Shown here: positions 52,735 through 61,635 of the stretch, piece after piece
Position numbering within the stretch: the stretch's first letter is position 1
How the letters are laid out: every line of letters begins with the position of its first letter
Assembly: GCF_025717005.1 (NCBI RefSeq)
Contig: NZ_JAOVZU010000010.1
Location: 124,001 to 188,000 of the forward strand
From: Actinotalea endophytica
GTDB taxonomy: Bacteria > Actinomycetota > Actinomycetes > Actinomycetales > Cellulomonadaceae
Length of the DNA: 64,000 nucleotides
Reading direction: 5' to 3'
Notes under the pieces: model-generated
What the model saw: only the letters and a program-made list of their open reading frames with translations
What the model was told of the DNA's origin: nothing
The model's database searches: none
Made by a program: the position numbers and the translations under genes

Positions 52735-53685
52735 TCAGCCTGCCGGGTGCTCGGCCGGTGCCGCCAGCCGGCCCGAGGCCAGACCGAGGCGATCGAGCAG
52801 CGCGAGCGACGCGGCGGACTGGTTGAACGTGTAGAGGTGCAGGCCCGGGGCGCCCGCCTCGAGGACGGCCTCGGCGAGCTCGGCGCCCATCGCCAGGCCC
52901 GCGGCCCGGCGCCGGGTCTCGTCGGTCTCGCCGTCCAGGATCTCGAGCACGCGGGCCGGGACCGGCACGCCGGAGATCTCCTCCAGGCGTCGCAGCCGAC
53001 GCGGGTCCTCCAGGGGCACCAGGCCGGGCACGAGCGGGACCTGCACGCCCGCCGCACGCGCCGCGGCCACGTACCGGGTGTAGGACTCGACCTCGAAGAA
53101 CACCTGGGTGATCGCGTACTGCGCGCCCGCGTCCTGCTTGGCCCGCAGCGCCAGGAGGTCGCCGCAGCCGGTCGGGTCGCCGGACCACCCGCTCAGGCAG
53201 GACGGTGTCGCGGCGACCCCGACGGCCAGGCCGGGCTCGGTCCGGAGCAGCAGCTCGACGAGCTCGCTCGCGCGGTGCAGGCCGTCGGGGTGCGGTCGCC
53301 AGGTGGTCTCGCCGGCCGGCGGGTCGCCGCGCAACGCGAGGAAGTCCTGCACGCCGTCCGCCACGAAGCCACGGGCGACCTCACGCAGCTCGTCGCGCGG
53401 CGCCCCGATGCAGGTGAGGTGTGCGACCGGGCGCACGCCGGAGTGCTCGACGACCCAGCGCACCACCTCGCGCGAGGTGTCCCGCGACGAGCCGGAGGCC
53501 CCGTAGGTCACCGAGAGGAAGTCCGGGTCGGCCTCCGCGAGCGCGGGCAGGGTCGTCGACCAGAGCTTCTCGGCGGCGGTCTGGCTGCGCGGCGGGTACA
53601 GCTCGAAGGACACCGTGGGGCCGACCTCGGCCGACGCGCGCAGCCGTGCCGGCAGTCCGGCGGGCGGCGGGGCGGCGGCGGTCAT
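52735..53685 (-). CDS. metF: Methylenetetrahydrofolate reductase
   Basis: A 316-aa TIM-barrel flavoenzyme reducing 5,10-methylene-THF to 5-methyl-THF for methionine synthesis. Key parts: VSFELYPPRSQTAAEKLW (the FEFFPPK-type strand), VTYGASGSSRDTSREVV, and GDPTGCGDLLALRAKQDAGA followed by ITQVFFEVESYTRYV. ATG at 53685. A 17-bp palindrome lies 46-62 nt upstream, overlapping the MFS stop. No riboswitch-like structure is seen in the short leader. Confidence 0.95.
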   Translation of the reverse strand: MTAAAPPPAGLPARLRASAEVGPTVSFELYPPRSQTAAEKLWSTTLPALAEADPDFLSVTYGASGSSRDTSREVVRWVVEHSGVRPVAHLTCIGAPRDELREVARGFVADGVQDFLALRGDPPAGETTWRPHPDGLHRASELVELLLRTEPGLAVGVAATPSCLSGWSGDPTGCGDLLALRAKQDAGAQYAITQVFFEVESYTRYVAAARAAGVQVPLVPGLVPLEDPRRLRRLEEISGVPVPARVLEILDGETDETRRRAAGLAMGAELAEAVLEAGAPGLHLYTFNQSAASLALLDRLGLASGRLAAPAEHPAG

Positions 53686-53730
53686 CGTGCTCCGTTCGGG
53701 GTGGGACGAGCGCAGCAGGGCGCGCTCCGG

Positions 53731-53747
53731 TGAGACGGATCGTCTCA
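53731..53747 (-). promoter_or_regulatory. Palindrome upstream of metF
   Basis: TGAGACG-GAT-CGTCTCA: 7-bp perfect arms around 3 bp, overlapping the stop codon of the upstream MFS gene and 46 nt before metF. Short and dyad-symmetric, so more like an operator than a terminator. Confidence 0.5.
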
Positions 53748-54932
53748 CACCGCAGAAGGCCGCCGTTCCCGCACCAGGGCGCCGGTGACCAGTGCGACGC
53801 CGGCCGCGACCGCGAGCGCGAGCACCGGCGACGCCGTGACGAGCCAGCCACCACCTGCGTCGCCGAGCACCCCTCCGACACCCATCGCGGCTCCCATCCA
53901 GCCGAACGCCTCGGTGGCCCGAGAGCCCTCGGCGACCTGCGAGAGCCGGCCGAACAGCACGGTCCCGACCGGAGCGATCGTGGTCCCGTAGACGAGTGCC
54001 GAGACAGCCAGCAGCACGACGCCCCCGGCTGCCGCCGCCAGCCCGATCGCGGCGACCCCGCAGGCGAGCGCGACGAACCGGCGGGGCAGGGCCGAGACCC
54101 GCGGCCTTGCCCCGAACCAGAGGCCACCGAGGACGGAGCCGAGGCTGGACAGACCGAGGAGGATGCCCGCGCCGGCGCTCGCGGACGGACCGCTCGCGGC
54201 CGCGACGATGGCCACGGCGGCGACCGAGAGCACGAGGAGGAAGCCGGCCGCGCCGACCATGAGACGCAGCACCTCCGGCGTCGCCAGTAGCTCGCGCCGT
54301 CCGGACCCACCGTCGGGCGTGCACTCGCCGTCGGCCTCCCGCGGGGCGACCCGCGCCACCGCGACCAGGTACCCGGCCACTCCGACGACGGTCGCCCCGG
54401 CAGCGACCACGAGGGCCGCCCGCGGCCCGGCCAGCCACGCCGCGGCGGCGGCGACCACCGGTCCGGCGATGAAGACGACCTCCTGGACCGTCGACTCGAG
54501 GGCGAAGGCCGTCAGGCGGAGCTCCTCGCCCGCGAGCCTCGGCAACGTCGACCGGAACGCCGGGGTCAGCGGCGGGGTGAGGAGACCTGCCACGACCGCC
54601 ACCGGCACGACCGGGCCGACGCCGCCCGCGAGGGCGAGGACCGCACCCGCGTGACCGGCGGCGGTGAGCGAGAGCACCGCGGAGTGCCCGAACCGGTCGG
54701 CGAGGCGGGCCGCGAGGGGCGCGGCGACGATCCCGCCTGCGCCGTACGCGGCGAGCACCCAGCCTGCGTCGGCATAGCTGCCGTCCGTGGTGACGACGAG
54801 GATCACCCCGAAGGCGATCATCGACTCGTGCATCCGGCCGACCAGCGACGCGACGAGAGCGAGGGCGAGCGACGGCCTGCGCAGCACGGCGAGATAGCGG
54901 TCCGCCGCCGAGCGGAGGTCCGCCGATCTCAT
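53745..54932 (-). CDS. MFS transporter, 395 aa
   Basis: About twelve membrane helices. ATG at 54932 (MRSADLRSAADRYLAVLRRP) overlaps the GH31 stop (ATGA). AARLADRFGHSAVLSLTAAG after TM2 is the MFS loop. It closes the alpha-glucoside operon, so a sugar uptake or efflux role is plausible. It resembles the MFS at 50436 in its LESTxxEVVF helix, suggesting two paralogues in this region. Confidence 0.87.
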   Translation of the reverse strand: MRSADLRSAADRYLAVLRRPSLALALVASLVGRMHESMIAFGVILVVTTDGSYADAGWVLAAYGAGGIVAAPLAARLADRFGHSAVLSLTAAGHAGAVLALAGGVGPVVPVAVVAGLLTPPLTPAFRSTLPRLAGEELRLTAFALESTVQEVVFIAGPVVAAAAAWLAGPRAALVVAAGATVVGVAGYLVAVARVAPREADGECTPDGGSGRRELLATPEVLRLMVGAAGFLLVLSVAAVAIVAAASGPSASAGAGILLGLSSLGSVLGGLWFGARPRVSALPRRFVALACGVAAIGLAAAAGGVVLLAVSALVYGTTIAPVGTVLFGRLSQVAEGSRATEAFGWMGAAMGVGGVLGDAGGGWLVTASPVLALAVAAGVALVTGALVRERRPSAV

Positions 54933-57178
54933 GCTTCGAAGACCGACCGCATCCTCGGCCAGCTCTCGGCGCGGCACCACACCGGGATCAGGTCCGGAGG
55001 CGTCGGACGCTCGACGACCCTGCCGCCCGGCACGGCCTCCCCGCTCCACACGTCGACCCAGTCCCCCTCGGGCAGCGCCGTCGGCCACGTCTCGGCGCCC
55101 GGTCGGGTCACCGGGTGGACCAGGAGGTCGTCGCCGAGGCAGTACTGCCCCGGGAACTGCCAGAACTGTTCCTCGCGCGGATGGTCCACGAACATGGCGC
55201 GCATCAGAGGTCGTGCGGTCGCGATGGCGGCCCGGGCCTCCTCCGCCAGGTACGGCACGAGCCGCTCGCGCAGGTGGGCGTAGCGGCGAAAGACCTCGAC
55301 CACCTCGGGTGCGTCGTGGGTCTGGGCCACGTTCCACGGCGTGCGGTCGCGCAACGGGGGCCGGTGGTGGTGGAACTCGGAGTGGTACTGCATCACCGGC
55401 ATGAACGTCGCCGCGGCGGTCGCCCTGAGGTAGAGCTCGGGCTCCGGCACCGGTCCCGAGAACCCCGCGAGGTCCCATCCCCAGTAGACGATCCCGCACG
55501 CCGAGGCGGTCAGGCCGGCCGTGACGGAGTGCTCGAACGCCGCCCACGTCGAGTCCTCGTCCCCGGCCCAGACGATCCCGTGTGCCTGGGACCCGGTGAA
55601 GCCCGCGCGCGAGAACGTGACCGGGGCCTTGCCGCACGACCGCATCAGGTCGCCGAACGCGCGCGCGAAGTGCACCGGGTTGAGGTTGTTCGCCTCGTCA
55701 CCGCGACGTCCGTCGGCGTAGCGCAGGTCGTGGCCCCACGCGTGCTCGCCGCCGTCGGTCTTGAAGCCGTCGACGTCCAGGTCCGCCACCAGGTAGCGGC
55801 GGTACTCGGTCCACGCGGCCCGGCCTTCAGGCGTCGAGAGATCGGGCATCAGGGCACGCGGGAACCACCACCCACGGTTGCGGTAGGCGGTGCCGTCCGC
55901 CTCGCGCACCACGTGGCCGTCGCGGACGAGCGCGTCACCGTCGGCGAGCACCTGGACGGTCTGGTCGGGGCGCCACGGCGTGTCGTCGCGGGCGATGGTC
56001 TCGTCGGTCTTGAGCAGCGGGATCTGCCAGAGCACGACCTTGATACCGCGCTCGTGCATGTCGGCCACCCAGCCCGCCGGGTCCGGCCACGCGCCGTCGG
56101 CCGGGAACGTGAAGTCCTCGATCCGGCGCGGGGAGCCGTCCGCGTGCGTCGTCCACCGTGCGCCGCCGAACTCCGTGATCCCGAGCTCGTCGCTCCACGC
56201 CTCGATCACGACGACACCCACCGGGATGTCGAGCTCGCGGTGCGTGTCCATCCGGCTCGTGGCGATCGCCTGGGTGTTCCACTCGTTGCCGGAGGCCCAC
56301 AGCCGCAGCACCCAGTCGGGGAGCTCCTCCGCCCGCCCGACCTCGGCCACGAACGCGTCCAGCACCTCGCGCGGGTCGCCGCGGTAGATCGCGACGTCGA
56401 GCTCCTCGTCGGCCCGACCGCCGAGAGCCGCCTCGACGACGAGGCGGCCGGGATCGCTCGATCCGACGTCGTACCAGGTCCGGCGGGTCGTTCGGACGTG
56501 GAAGCCCCAGCCGTCCCCACCGACCACGTGCGCGAACGGCATCGGCAGGTAGGTGCGGCCGTGCTCGCCCTGCGCCTTGTACTGCTCGAAGACGACCGCG
56601 TCGAGCGTCCGGCCCCGCTGGTCGAGCGCGTCGAAGCGCTCGCCGAAGCCGACCACGTGCTCGGCGGGCTCGAGCCGCAGCGCGAAGCGCACCCGGTGCG
56701 CGCCGGTGTCGTCGCACAGCCAGCTCACCGACCCCGGCACCAGGCGGGGGTCCTCCTCGTGGCCACCGATCCGGAGCGTCCCTCCGTCGGGACGCCAGCC
56801 GGCGGCGCCGACCTCGTACCAGGGCGTGCTCTCGCCACCGGCCCAGAAGCGGTAGCGGTGCGCGCCCTCGGCGAGCGGGGCGGTCGTGACGGCCCAGCCG
56901 CCGTCGTCGGCGAGCTGTGCGGCCTGCGCCTCGGCGAGGTGCCCCTCACCACCGGCGAGGGCGGCCGCGTCGGCCGACGGCCCGGCCGGCGCGAGCTCGA
57001 GCCACTCGACGTCACCCGCGGGCCCGTGCCACTCGCAGCGGACCGGACCGTCGACGGGGCCGTCCACGATCACGCCGAGCCTGACCCGCTCGCCCGCCTC
57101 GGGCACCACCGGTGTGCGTTGGTCGGCGGAGGCGGCGTAGGGGTGCTCGATCCCGTAGGGGCGGTGCAGCAACGTCAT
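54929..57178 (-). CDS. GH31 alpha-glycosidase (alpha-glucosidase/alpha-xylosidase type)
   Basis: A 749-aa protein (MTLLHRPYGIEHPYAASADQ), no signal peptide. N-terminal beta-sandwich domains, then the (beta/alpha)8 barrel with the nucleophile aspartate in DVDGFKTDGGEHAW (about 470) and acid/base in WAGDEDSTW (about 540), the two GH31 signatures. Retaining enzyme acting on alpha-glucosides or alpha-xylosides; neighbours favour alpha-glucosides. Overlaps the GH15 gene by ATGA and the MFS gene by ATGA. Confidence 0.93.
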   Translation of the reverse strand: MTLLHRPYGIEHPYAASADQRTPVVPEAGERVRLGVIVDGPVDGPVRCEWHGPAGDVEWLELAPAGPSADAAALAGGEGHLAEAQAAQLADDGGWAVTTAPLAEGAHRYRFWAGGESTPWYEVGAAGWRPDGGTLRIGGHEEDPRLVPGSVSWLCDDTGAHRVRFALRLEPAEHVVGFGERFDALDQRGRTLDAVVFEQYKAQGEHGRTYLPMPFAHVVGGDGWGFHVRTTRRTWYDVGSSDPGRLVVEAALGGRADEELDVAIYRGDPREVLDAFVAEVGRAEELPDWVLRLWASGNEWNTQAIATSRMDTHRELDIPVGVVVIEAWSDELGITEFGGARWTTHADGSPRRIEDFTFPADGAWPDPAGWVADMHERGIKVVLWQIPLLKTDETIARDDTPWRPDQTVQVLADGDALVRDGHVVREADGTAYRNRGWWFPRALMPDLSTPEGRAAWTEYRRYLVADLDVDGFKTDGGEHAWGHDLRYADGRRGDEANNLNPVHFARAFGDLMRSCGKAPVTFSRAGFTGSQAHGIVWAGDEDSTWAAFEHSVTAGLTASACGIVYWGWDLAGFSGPVPEPELYLRATAAATFMPVMQYHSEFHHHRPPLRDRTPWNVAQTHDAPEVVEVFRRYAHLRERLVPYLAEEARAAIATARPLMRAMFVDHPREEQFWQFPGQYCLGDDLLVHPVTRPGAETWPTALPEGDWVDVWSGEAVPGGRVVERPTPPDLIPVWCRAESWPRMRSVFEA

Positions 57179-58323
57179 CGTGGCTCGTCCTCGGAGAGTG
57201 CGGTGGTCAGGGTCAGCACCATGCCGTGCGACCACAGCAACGGGGTCGCGACCGGACCCCAGCGATGCAGCCACTCGTCGCGGTGCTCGGGGTGCAGCAG
57301 GTGGTCGGGAACCTGCTCGGGCAGGTCGCCCGTCGGCGTGGCCGTCGCCAACGCCCAGTCGAGGTGCCGTTCGGCGCCCGCGCGGTCCCCCGCGGCGAGC
57401 AGGTTCCAGCCGAGCAGGCAGGACAGCAGCGGCCACTGGCCGCCGCCGTAGAACACGTCCGCCGCGAAGCGGTGGACGCCACCGTCGACGTCCAGGTCGC
57501 GGCTCACGGCGTCGAGCGTCGCGCGCGCGAGGTCCGAGCCCAGCGGCGCGAGGCCGAACGGCACCACGCACGCCGCGAGCGACGCGTCGACCTGGTCGGA
57601 CCCGAACCACTTGGCGAGGTGGACGTCGGCGGGGTCCGCAGCGCGCCCCCTCGCGAGGCCGTCGGTCAGGACGCGGGACCTGAGCCCGGCCGCCGCCGTG
57701 GCTGCGCGCTCGGCACGCGCCGGGTCCAGCGTCCCGCCCGCGACGGCTGCGAGCAGCCCGGCCCGCACGGCGCCGAGGGTGGAGGTGTGCACCTGCTCGA
57801 CGTGCTCCTCCCACCAGTCGTAGCAGGGCCGGTCACCCACGGCGAGCAGGTAGTCGGTCGCGAGGTCGATCGCGGGGGCCCAGCGGGCGAGGTGCACCCC
57901 GTGCCGGCGGGCGTGCTCGGTGACCGCCCACAGCCACATCCCGTACCCGTCCGTCTGGAAGTCCCACCACGGGTCGGAACCGTCGGCTCCGTCCAGGGTG
58001 AACCGGGTGGGGAGCATCGCCGACACCGGCACCTCACGCCCCGCGGCGACGTCCGCGACGATCGACCCGACGCGGTCGCTGCGATCGACCAGCACGCCGG
58101 CCGCCCAGTCGTGGAACGCCTCGGCCGAGCCGACGTCACCCCAGCGCGACATGCCGTCGGCGACGAACGAGCCGTCCCGCAGCCACGCGTACCCGCGGTA
58201 GGCCGAGAACGTGGGCGATGCGGGGTAGGCGCCGCTCCGGTGCTGGTGCGCCGCGATCACGGCGTGGCTCCGGGCGGCCTGCTCGGCCCGGGTGGCCGCA
58301 CGGGCCGGGCGTGGGCGGGTCAT
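57175..58323 (-). CDS. GH15 isomaltose-glucohydrolase-like enzyme
   Basis: A 382-aa (alpha/alpha)6-barrel glucoamylase-family protein (MTRPRPARAATRAEQAARSH; GAGGAG 6 nt upstream). Motifs: GYAWLRDGSFVADGMSRWG near the N-terminus; CYDWWEEHVEQVHTSTLGAV, with the likely general acid Glu; GGGQWPLLSCLLGW and DLPEQVPDHLLHPEH with the likely general base. It resembles Kribbella isomaltose glucohydrolase more than long starch glucoamylases. No signal peptide, so cytoplasmic: it would hydrolyse imported isomaltose-type sugars. As sequenced, its frame is open into the upstream binding-protein gene. Confidence 0.85.
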   Translation of the reverse strand: MTRPRPARAATRAEQAARSHAVIAAHQHRSGAYPASPTFSAYRGYAWLRDGSFVADGMSRWGDVGSAEAFHDWAAGVLVDRSDRVGSIVADVAAGREVPVSAMLPTRFTLDGADGSDPWWDFQTDGYGMWLWAVTEHARRHGVHLARWAPAIDLATDYLLAVGDRPCYDWWEEHVEQVHTSTLGAVRAGLLAAVAGGTLDPARAERAATAAAGLRSRVLTDGLARGRAADPADVHLAKWFGSDQVDASLAACVVPFGLAPLGSDLARATLDAVSRDLDVDGGVHRFAADVFYGGGQWPLLSCLLGWNLLAAGDRAGAERHLDWALATATPTGDLPEQVPDHLLHPEHRDEWLHRWGPVATPLLWSHGMVLTLTTALSEDEPR

Positions 58324-59700
58324 CTCAGGATCTCCTCGGGAGTGCGGTCGGGGCGCCGGCCCCGGGCTCGGCGGGGTGCGCGAGCCCGGGGGCGGGGGCC
58401 GGGGGGGGAGCCCGGCCCGCCGGCAGCCGGCCAGCAGAGCGTTGATCTGCGACGCGGCCTCGTCGAGCGCCTCGGCCGCCATCATCCGGCCGGCAGCGGC
58501 CTCGGTCAGCTGGGCGTTGATGATGTCCACCATCTCGTTCTGCTTGTCACCGACCGTGGGCGGCAGCGCGACGTGCTCGAGCGAGTCGAAGACCGCCTGG
58601 CGGTTCGCCGGGTCACCCTTCTCGAGGTAGCTCGAGAGCACGCTCTCGTCCGAGATCGGCGGGAGCTCCCAGCCCGCGTCGAGGCGGACCTGGGCGGCGT
58701 CCTGCGACCCGGAGAGGAAGGCCGCGAAGGCCGTCGCCTCGGTGACATGGTCACTGGTGGCCGAGACCCCCAGAGCGTTGGAGAACATGGCCGAGGCCTG
58801 CGTGGTGCTGCCCGGCTCCACGGCGATGTCCCAGTTCAGGTCCGCGTCCGCGGCCGCGCCGAACATCCAGATCCCGGTGTGCCACATGGCGAGCTTGCCG
58901 CCGGTGAACAGGGTGGTGTCGAAGTCGGGTGTGCCGGCGCCCTGCTCGGCCGTCGGCATGGTCGCCCCGCTCTTGCCGATCAGCCATTCGGCGGCCTCGA
59001 TCCCGGCCGGGCTGTCGAACGCGACGCTCGTGCCGTCGTCGGACAGGAACTGCGCGCCGTTCTGGACCAGGGCCTTGTAGAACTCGTAGTAGCTGATCGG
59101 CTGGTAGTCACCCCACACGCCGGCGCCCGCATCCGTCAGCTTCTCCGCCGCCGCCTGCTCGTCGGCCCACGTCCAGGAGGACGTCGGGTAGTCGAGGCCC
59201 GCGGCGTCGAAGAGGTCCTTGTTGTAGAAGAGCACGACGTCCGAGAACGAGCTCGGCAGGGCGTACTGCGTGCCGTCCGTCTGGTAGGCCTCGAGCAGCG
59301 AGGGCGTGTAGACCGAGGCGTCGAACCCGTCGAGCGGCGCGAGCACGCCGGACGCCTGGTAGGCGCCGTAGCTCGCGTACTCGAGGTCGAAGACGTCTGC
59401 GACGGTGCCGGCGGCGAGGTCGGTCTGCAGCGCCGTGCCGTAGTCGGCGTACGGCAGGGTCGTGACGTCGACCGTCACCCCGGGGTTGGCGGCCTCGAAG
59501 GCCGACACGATCGTCGCGAGGTTGTCCTCGTTGCCGCCGTTCGAGATGAAGTTCGTGTAGGTGATCGTGACGTCCTGCGCCACCGCGTCACCGGTCTGGT
59601 CCCCGCCCGCGCTCGGGTCATCGGTGGAGCCGGACGAGCACGCTGTGAGCGTGAGGGCGATCGCGCCCACCGCGAGCGCTGCCGGGATACGGCGGTTCAT
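58324..59700 (-). CDS. ABC sugar-binding lipoprotein, running into GH15 without a stop
   Basis: ATG at 59700 (AAGGAG 6 nt upstream). Lipobox: LTLTACSSG (Cys about 21). The body is a family-1 carbohydrate-binding protein (FEAANPGVTVDVTTLPYADY; LPSSFSDVVLFYNKDLFDAA; LFTGGKLAMWHTGIWMFGAA) and ends naturally near ...QINALLAG. No stop codon follows: an Arg/Pro-rich tail reads across a hairpin and a run of eight G (58401-58408) and enters GH15 in frame. A lost stop or an indel in the homopolymer is the likely cause. Confidence 0.85.
58360..58391 (-). terminator. Intercistronic hairpin between binding protein and GH15
   Basis: CCCCGGGCTCG (58360-58370) pairs with CGAGCCCGGGG (58381-58391), 10-nt loop. 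In ABC sugar operons such hairpins after the binding-protein gene stabilise its message or reduce downstream expression. Confidence 0.65.
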
Positions 59701-59730
59701 GTGCATCTCCTTTGATGGTGAGGGGTCGAT

Positions 59731-59756
59731 CGGTCGGGATCGGGGCGTCCCGACCG
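59731..59756 (-). terminator. Hairpin between permease and binding-protein genes
   Basis: CGGTCGGGA (59731-59739) and TCCCGACCG (59748-59756), 8-nt loop, in the 59-nt gap. It sits just before the ribosome site of the binding protein and may attenuate read-through or protect the message. Confidence 0.5.
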
Positions 59757-59759
59757 GGC

Positions 59760-60665
59760 CTACTTGAGGCCCGTGCTGGCCACGCCTTGCACGACGTAGC
59801 GCTGCGCGAGCACGTAGAGGGCGAGCATCGGGAGCACGCTCACGACGGATCCGGCCATGACGACGTCCCACTGCGTCGTGTACTGGCCCTGCAAGGACTG
59901 CAGGGCCACCGGGAACGTCTGGAGCTCGGGTGAGCGCAGGATGATCAGCGGCCACAGGAAGCTGTTCCAGCTCTGCATGAACGCGAAGACCGCGAGGGTC
60001 GCCAGCGCCGGGCGGATGTTCGGCAGCACGATCCTGGTGAAGATCCGCAGGTGGCCGGCGCCGTCCAGGGTCGCGGCCTCGTCGAGCTCGCGCGGCACCT
60101 GGTTCACGGCCTGGCGGAGCAGGAAGACGGCGAACGCGGTCGAGACCGTGGGCAGCAGCGCGCCGAGGTAGCTGTCGATCAGGCCGAGGTACTTCATCTC
60201 CACGAACAGCGGGACGATCAGCACCTGGAGCGGGATCATCATCGTCGCGAGGTACACGGCGAAGATCACGTCGCGGCCTCGGAACTCCAGCCGGCTGAAG
60301 GCGTACGCCGCCATCGCCCCCGTGGTCATCTGCAGCAGCGTGGACACCACCGCGAGCCCGAGGCTGTTCAGCGTCACCCGGGCGAACGGCAGGTGCGTGA
60401 ACAGCTCCAGGTAGGCCGACATCGACGGGTCCGTGGGGACGAACGACGGCGTGGCGCTCAGACCGGCGCCCGGGCTGATGGAGGTGATCACCGCCCAGAA
60501 GAACGGGAAGAGCATCACCAGGGCGCCGAGCACGACCACGACGTGCAGCAGCACCGAGCGGACGTCGAACCGCGGGTTCCGGGGACGCCGCGGCGTCGCG
60601 GTGCCGGGCCGGGCCGCGCCCGTCGGGGCGAGACCGGGGGCGGAGGAGGTGGCGGTCTCAGGCAT
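59760..60665 (-). CDS. ABC transporter permease (MalG type)
   Basis: A 301-aa permease ([20 protein letters not shown]). Six helices; the EAA loop DEAATLDGAGHLRIFTRIVL (about 210-229) contacts the ATPase. The C-terminal RYVVQGVASTGLK end is typical of MalG-like sugar permeases. It overlaps the previous permease by 8 nt. No ATPase gene is present, so a shared MsiK-like ATPase elsewhere probably energises the system (inference from actinobacterial sugar transport). Confidence 0.93.
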   Translation of the reverse strand: MPETATSSAPGLAPTGAARPGTATPRRPRNPRFDVRSVLLHVVVVLGALVMLFPFFWAVITSISPGAGLSATPSFVPTDPSMSAYLELFTHLPFARVTLNSLGLAVVSTLLQMTTGAMAAYAFSRLEFRGRDVIFAVYLATMMIPLQVLIVPLFVEMKYLGLIDSYLGALLPTVSTAFAVFLLRQAVNQVPRELDEAATLDGAGHLRIFTRIVLPNIRPALATLAVFAFMQSWNSFLWPLIILRSPELQTFPVALQSLQGQYTTQWDVVMAGSVVSVLPMLALYVLAQRYVVQGVASTGLK

Positions 60666-61635
60666 AGGTGACCCACCGCCGCTGCCCACGGATCTGGACG
60701 AGGGTGATCGCCAGCACGACGGCGAAGAGGAGCCAGGACAACGCGGAGGCGGTGCCGGCCTCCCCGTAGCGGAACGCCAGGGAGTGGATCCGCAGGACGA
60801 CCACGTCGCTCGAGCCGTTGGGCCCGCCACCGGTCATCGCGTACACCTGGTCGAACACCTGGAAGCCGTTGATCAGGGAGATCACCACGACGAAGAACGT
60901 CGACGGCGACAGCAGCGGCAGCACCACGCTCCACAACCGGCGCCACCACCCCGCGCCGTCCACCCGCGCGGCCTCGAGGATGTCGGCCGGGATGGCCTGG
61001 AGCCCGGCGAGCAGGATCACCATCACGAAGCCGAGGTCCTTCCACGCCGAGGCGAGGACGACCGAGGCCATCGACCACGCCGGGTCGGTCCACCAGCCGG
61101 GTCCCTGGATGCCGATCTGCGCGAGGGTCCAGTTGACGATCCCGACGCTCGGGTTGAGCAGCCAGCGCCAGACGAGCGCGACCACGATCCAGCTGGTCAC
61201 CACCGGGAGGAAGTAGACGCCGCGCAGCACCGTCCTGCCCTTGAGCGCCGTGTTGAGCGCGAGGGCCAGCCCGAGGCCGCCGACGTAGACCAGCGGCAGG
61301 TAGCCGGCGAGGTAGCCGAGCGTGTGGCCGAAGGCGGCGAGGGTCGCCGGGTCACGGACCAGCTCGGTGTAGTTGCCCAGCCCGACCCAGCTCATCGGCG
61401 AGATCAGGTTCCACTCGTGCAGGCTGATCCAGCCCGCCCCGGCCATCGGCAGGAGGACGAAGAGCGCGAGCGGCAGCGCGCTCGGCAGCAAGAACGCGAG
61501 CGCCCACCAGCGGTCCCTGCGGCGCGCTGCCGACCGCCCGGTGCGGCGTCCGTGGCCGGTCGGTGCGCGGCGTGCCGGGGAGGGCCCGTCCGCTCGTCCC
61601 GCGGCGCGGCCCACCGGCGTCGTGAGGTTGCTCAT
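60658..61635 (-). CDS. ABC transporter permease (MalF type)
   Basis: A 325-aa permease whose basic N-terminus (about 1-42) is followed by six helices ([20 protein letters not shown]). EAA loop [20 protein letters not shown] (about 222-241). ATG at 61635 overlaps the ROK stop (ATGA), so regulator and transporter are co-translated. Works with the next gene as a heterodimer. Confidence 0.93.
   Translation of the reverse strand: MSNLTTPVGRAAGRADGPSPARRAPTGHGRRTGRSAARRRDRWWALAFLLPSALPLALFVLLPMAGAGWISLHEWNLISPMSWVGLGNYTELVRDPATLAAFGHTLGYLAGYLPLVYVGGLGLALALNTALKGRTVLRGVYFLPVVTSWIVVALVWRWLLNPSVGIVNWTLAQIGIQGPGWWTDPAWSMASVVLASAWKDLGFVMVILLAGLQAIPADILEAARVDGAGWWRRLWSVVLPLLSPSTFFVVVISLINGFQVFDQVYAMTGGGPNGSSDVVVLRIHSLAFRYGEAGTASALSWLLFAVVLAITLVQIRGQRRWVTYA

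Noticed and set aside
53686-53744. Riboswitch upstream of metF
   Set aside because: The leader is under 60 nt and has no SAM- or cobalamin-type core; only a short dyad is present.
55115-59715. Two long rightward frames of 778 and 867 codons
   Set aside because: Antisense to GH31, GH15 and the binding protein whose catalytic motifs are intact on the other strand.
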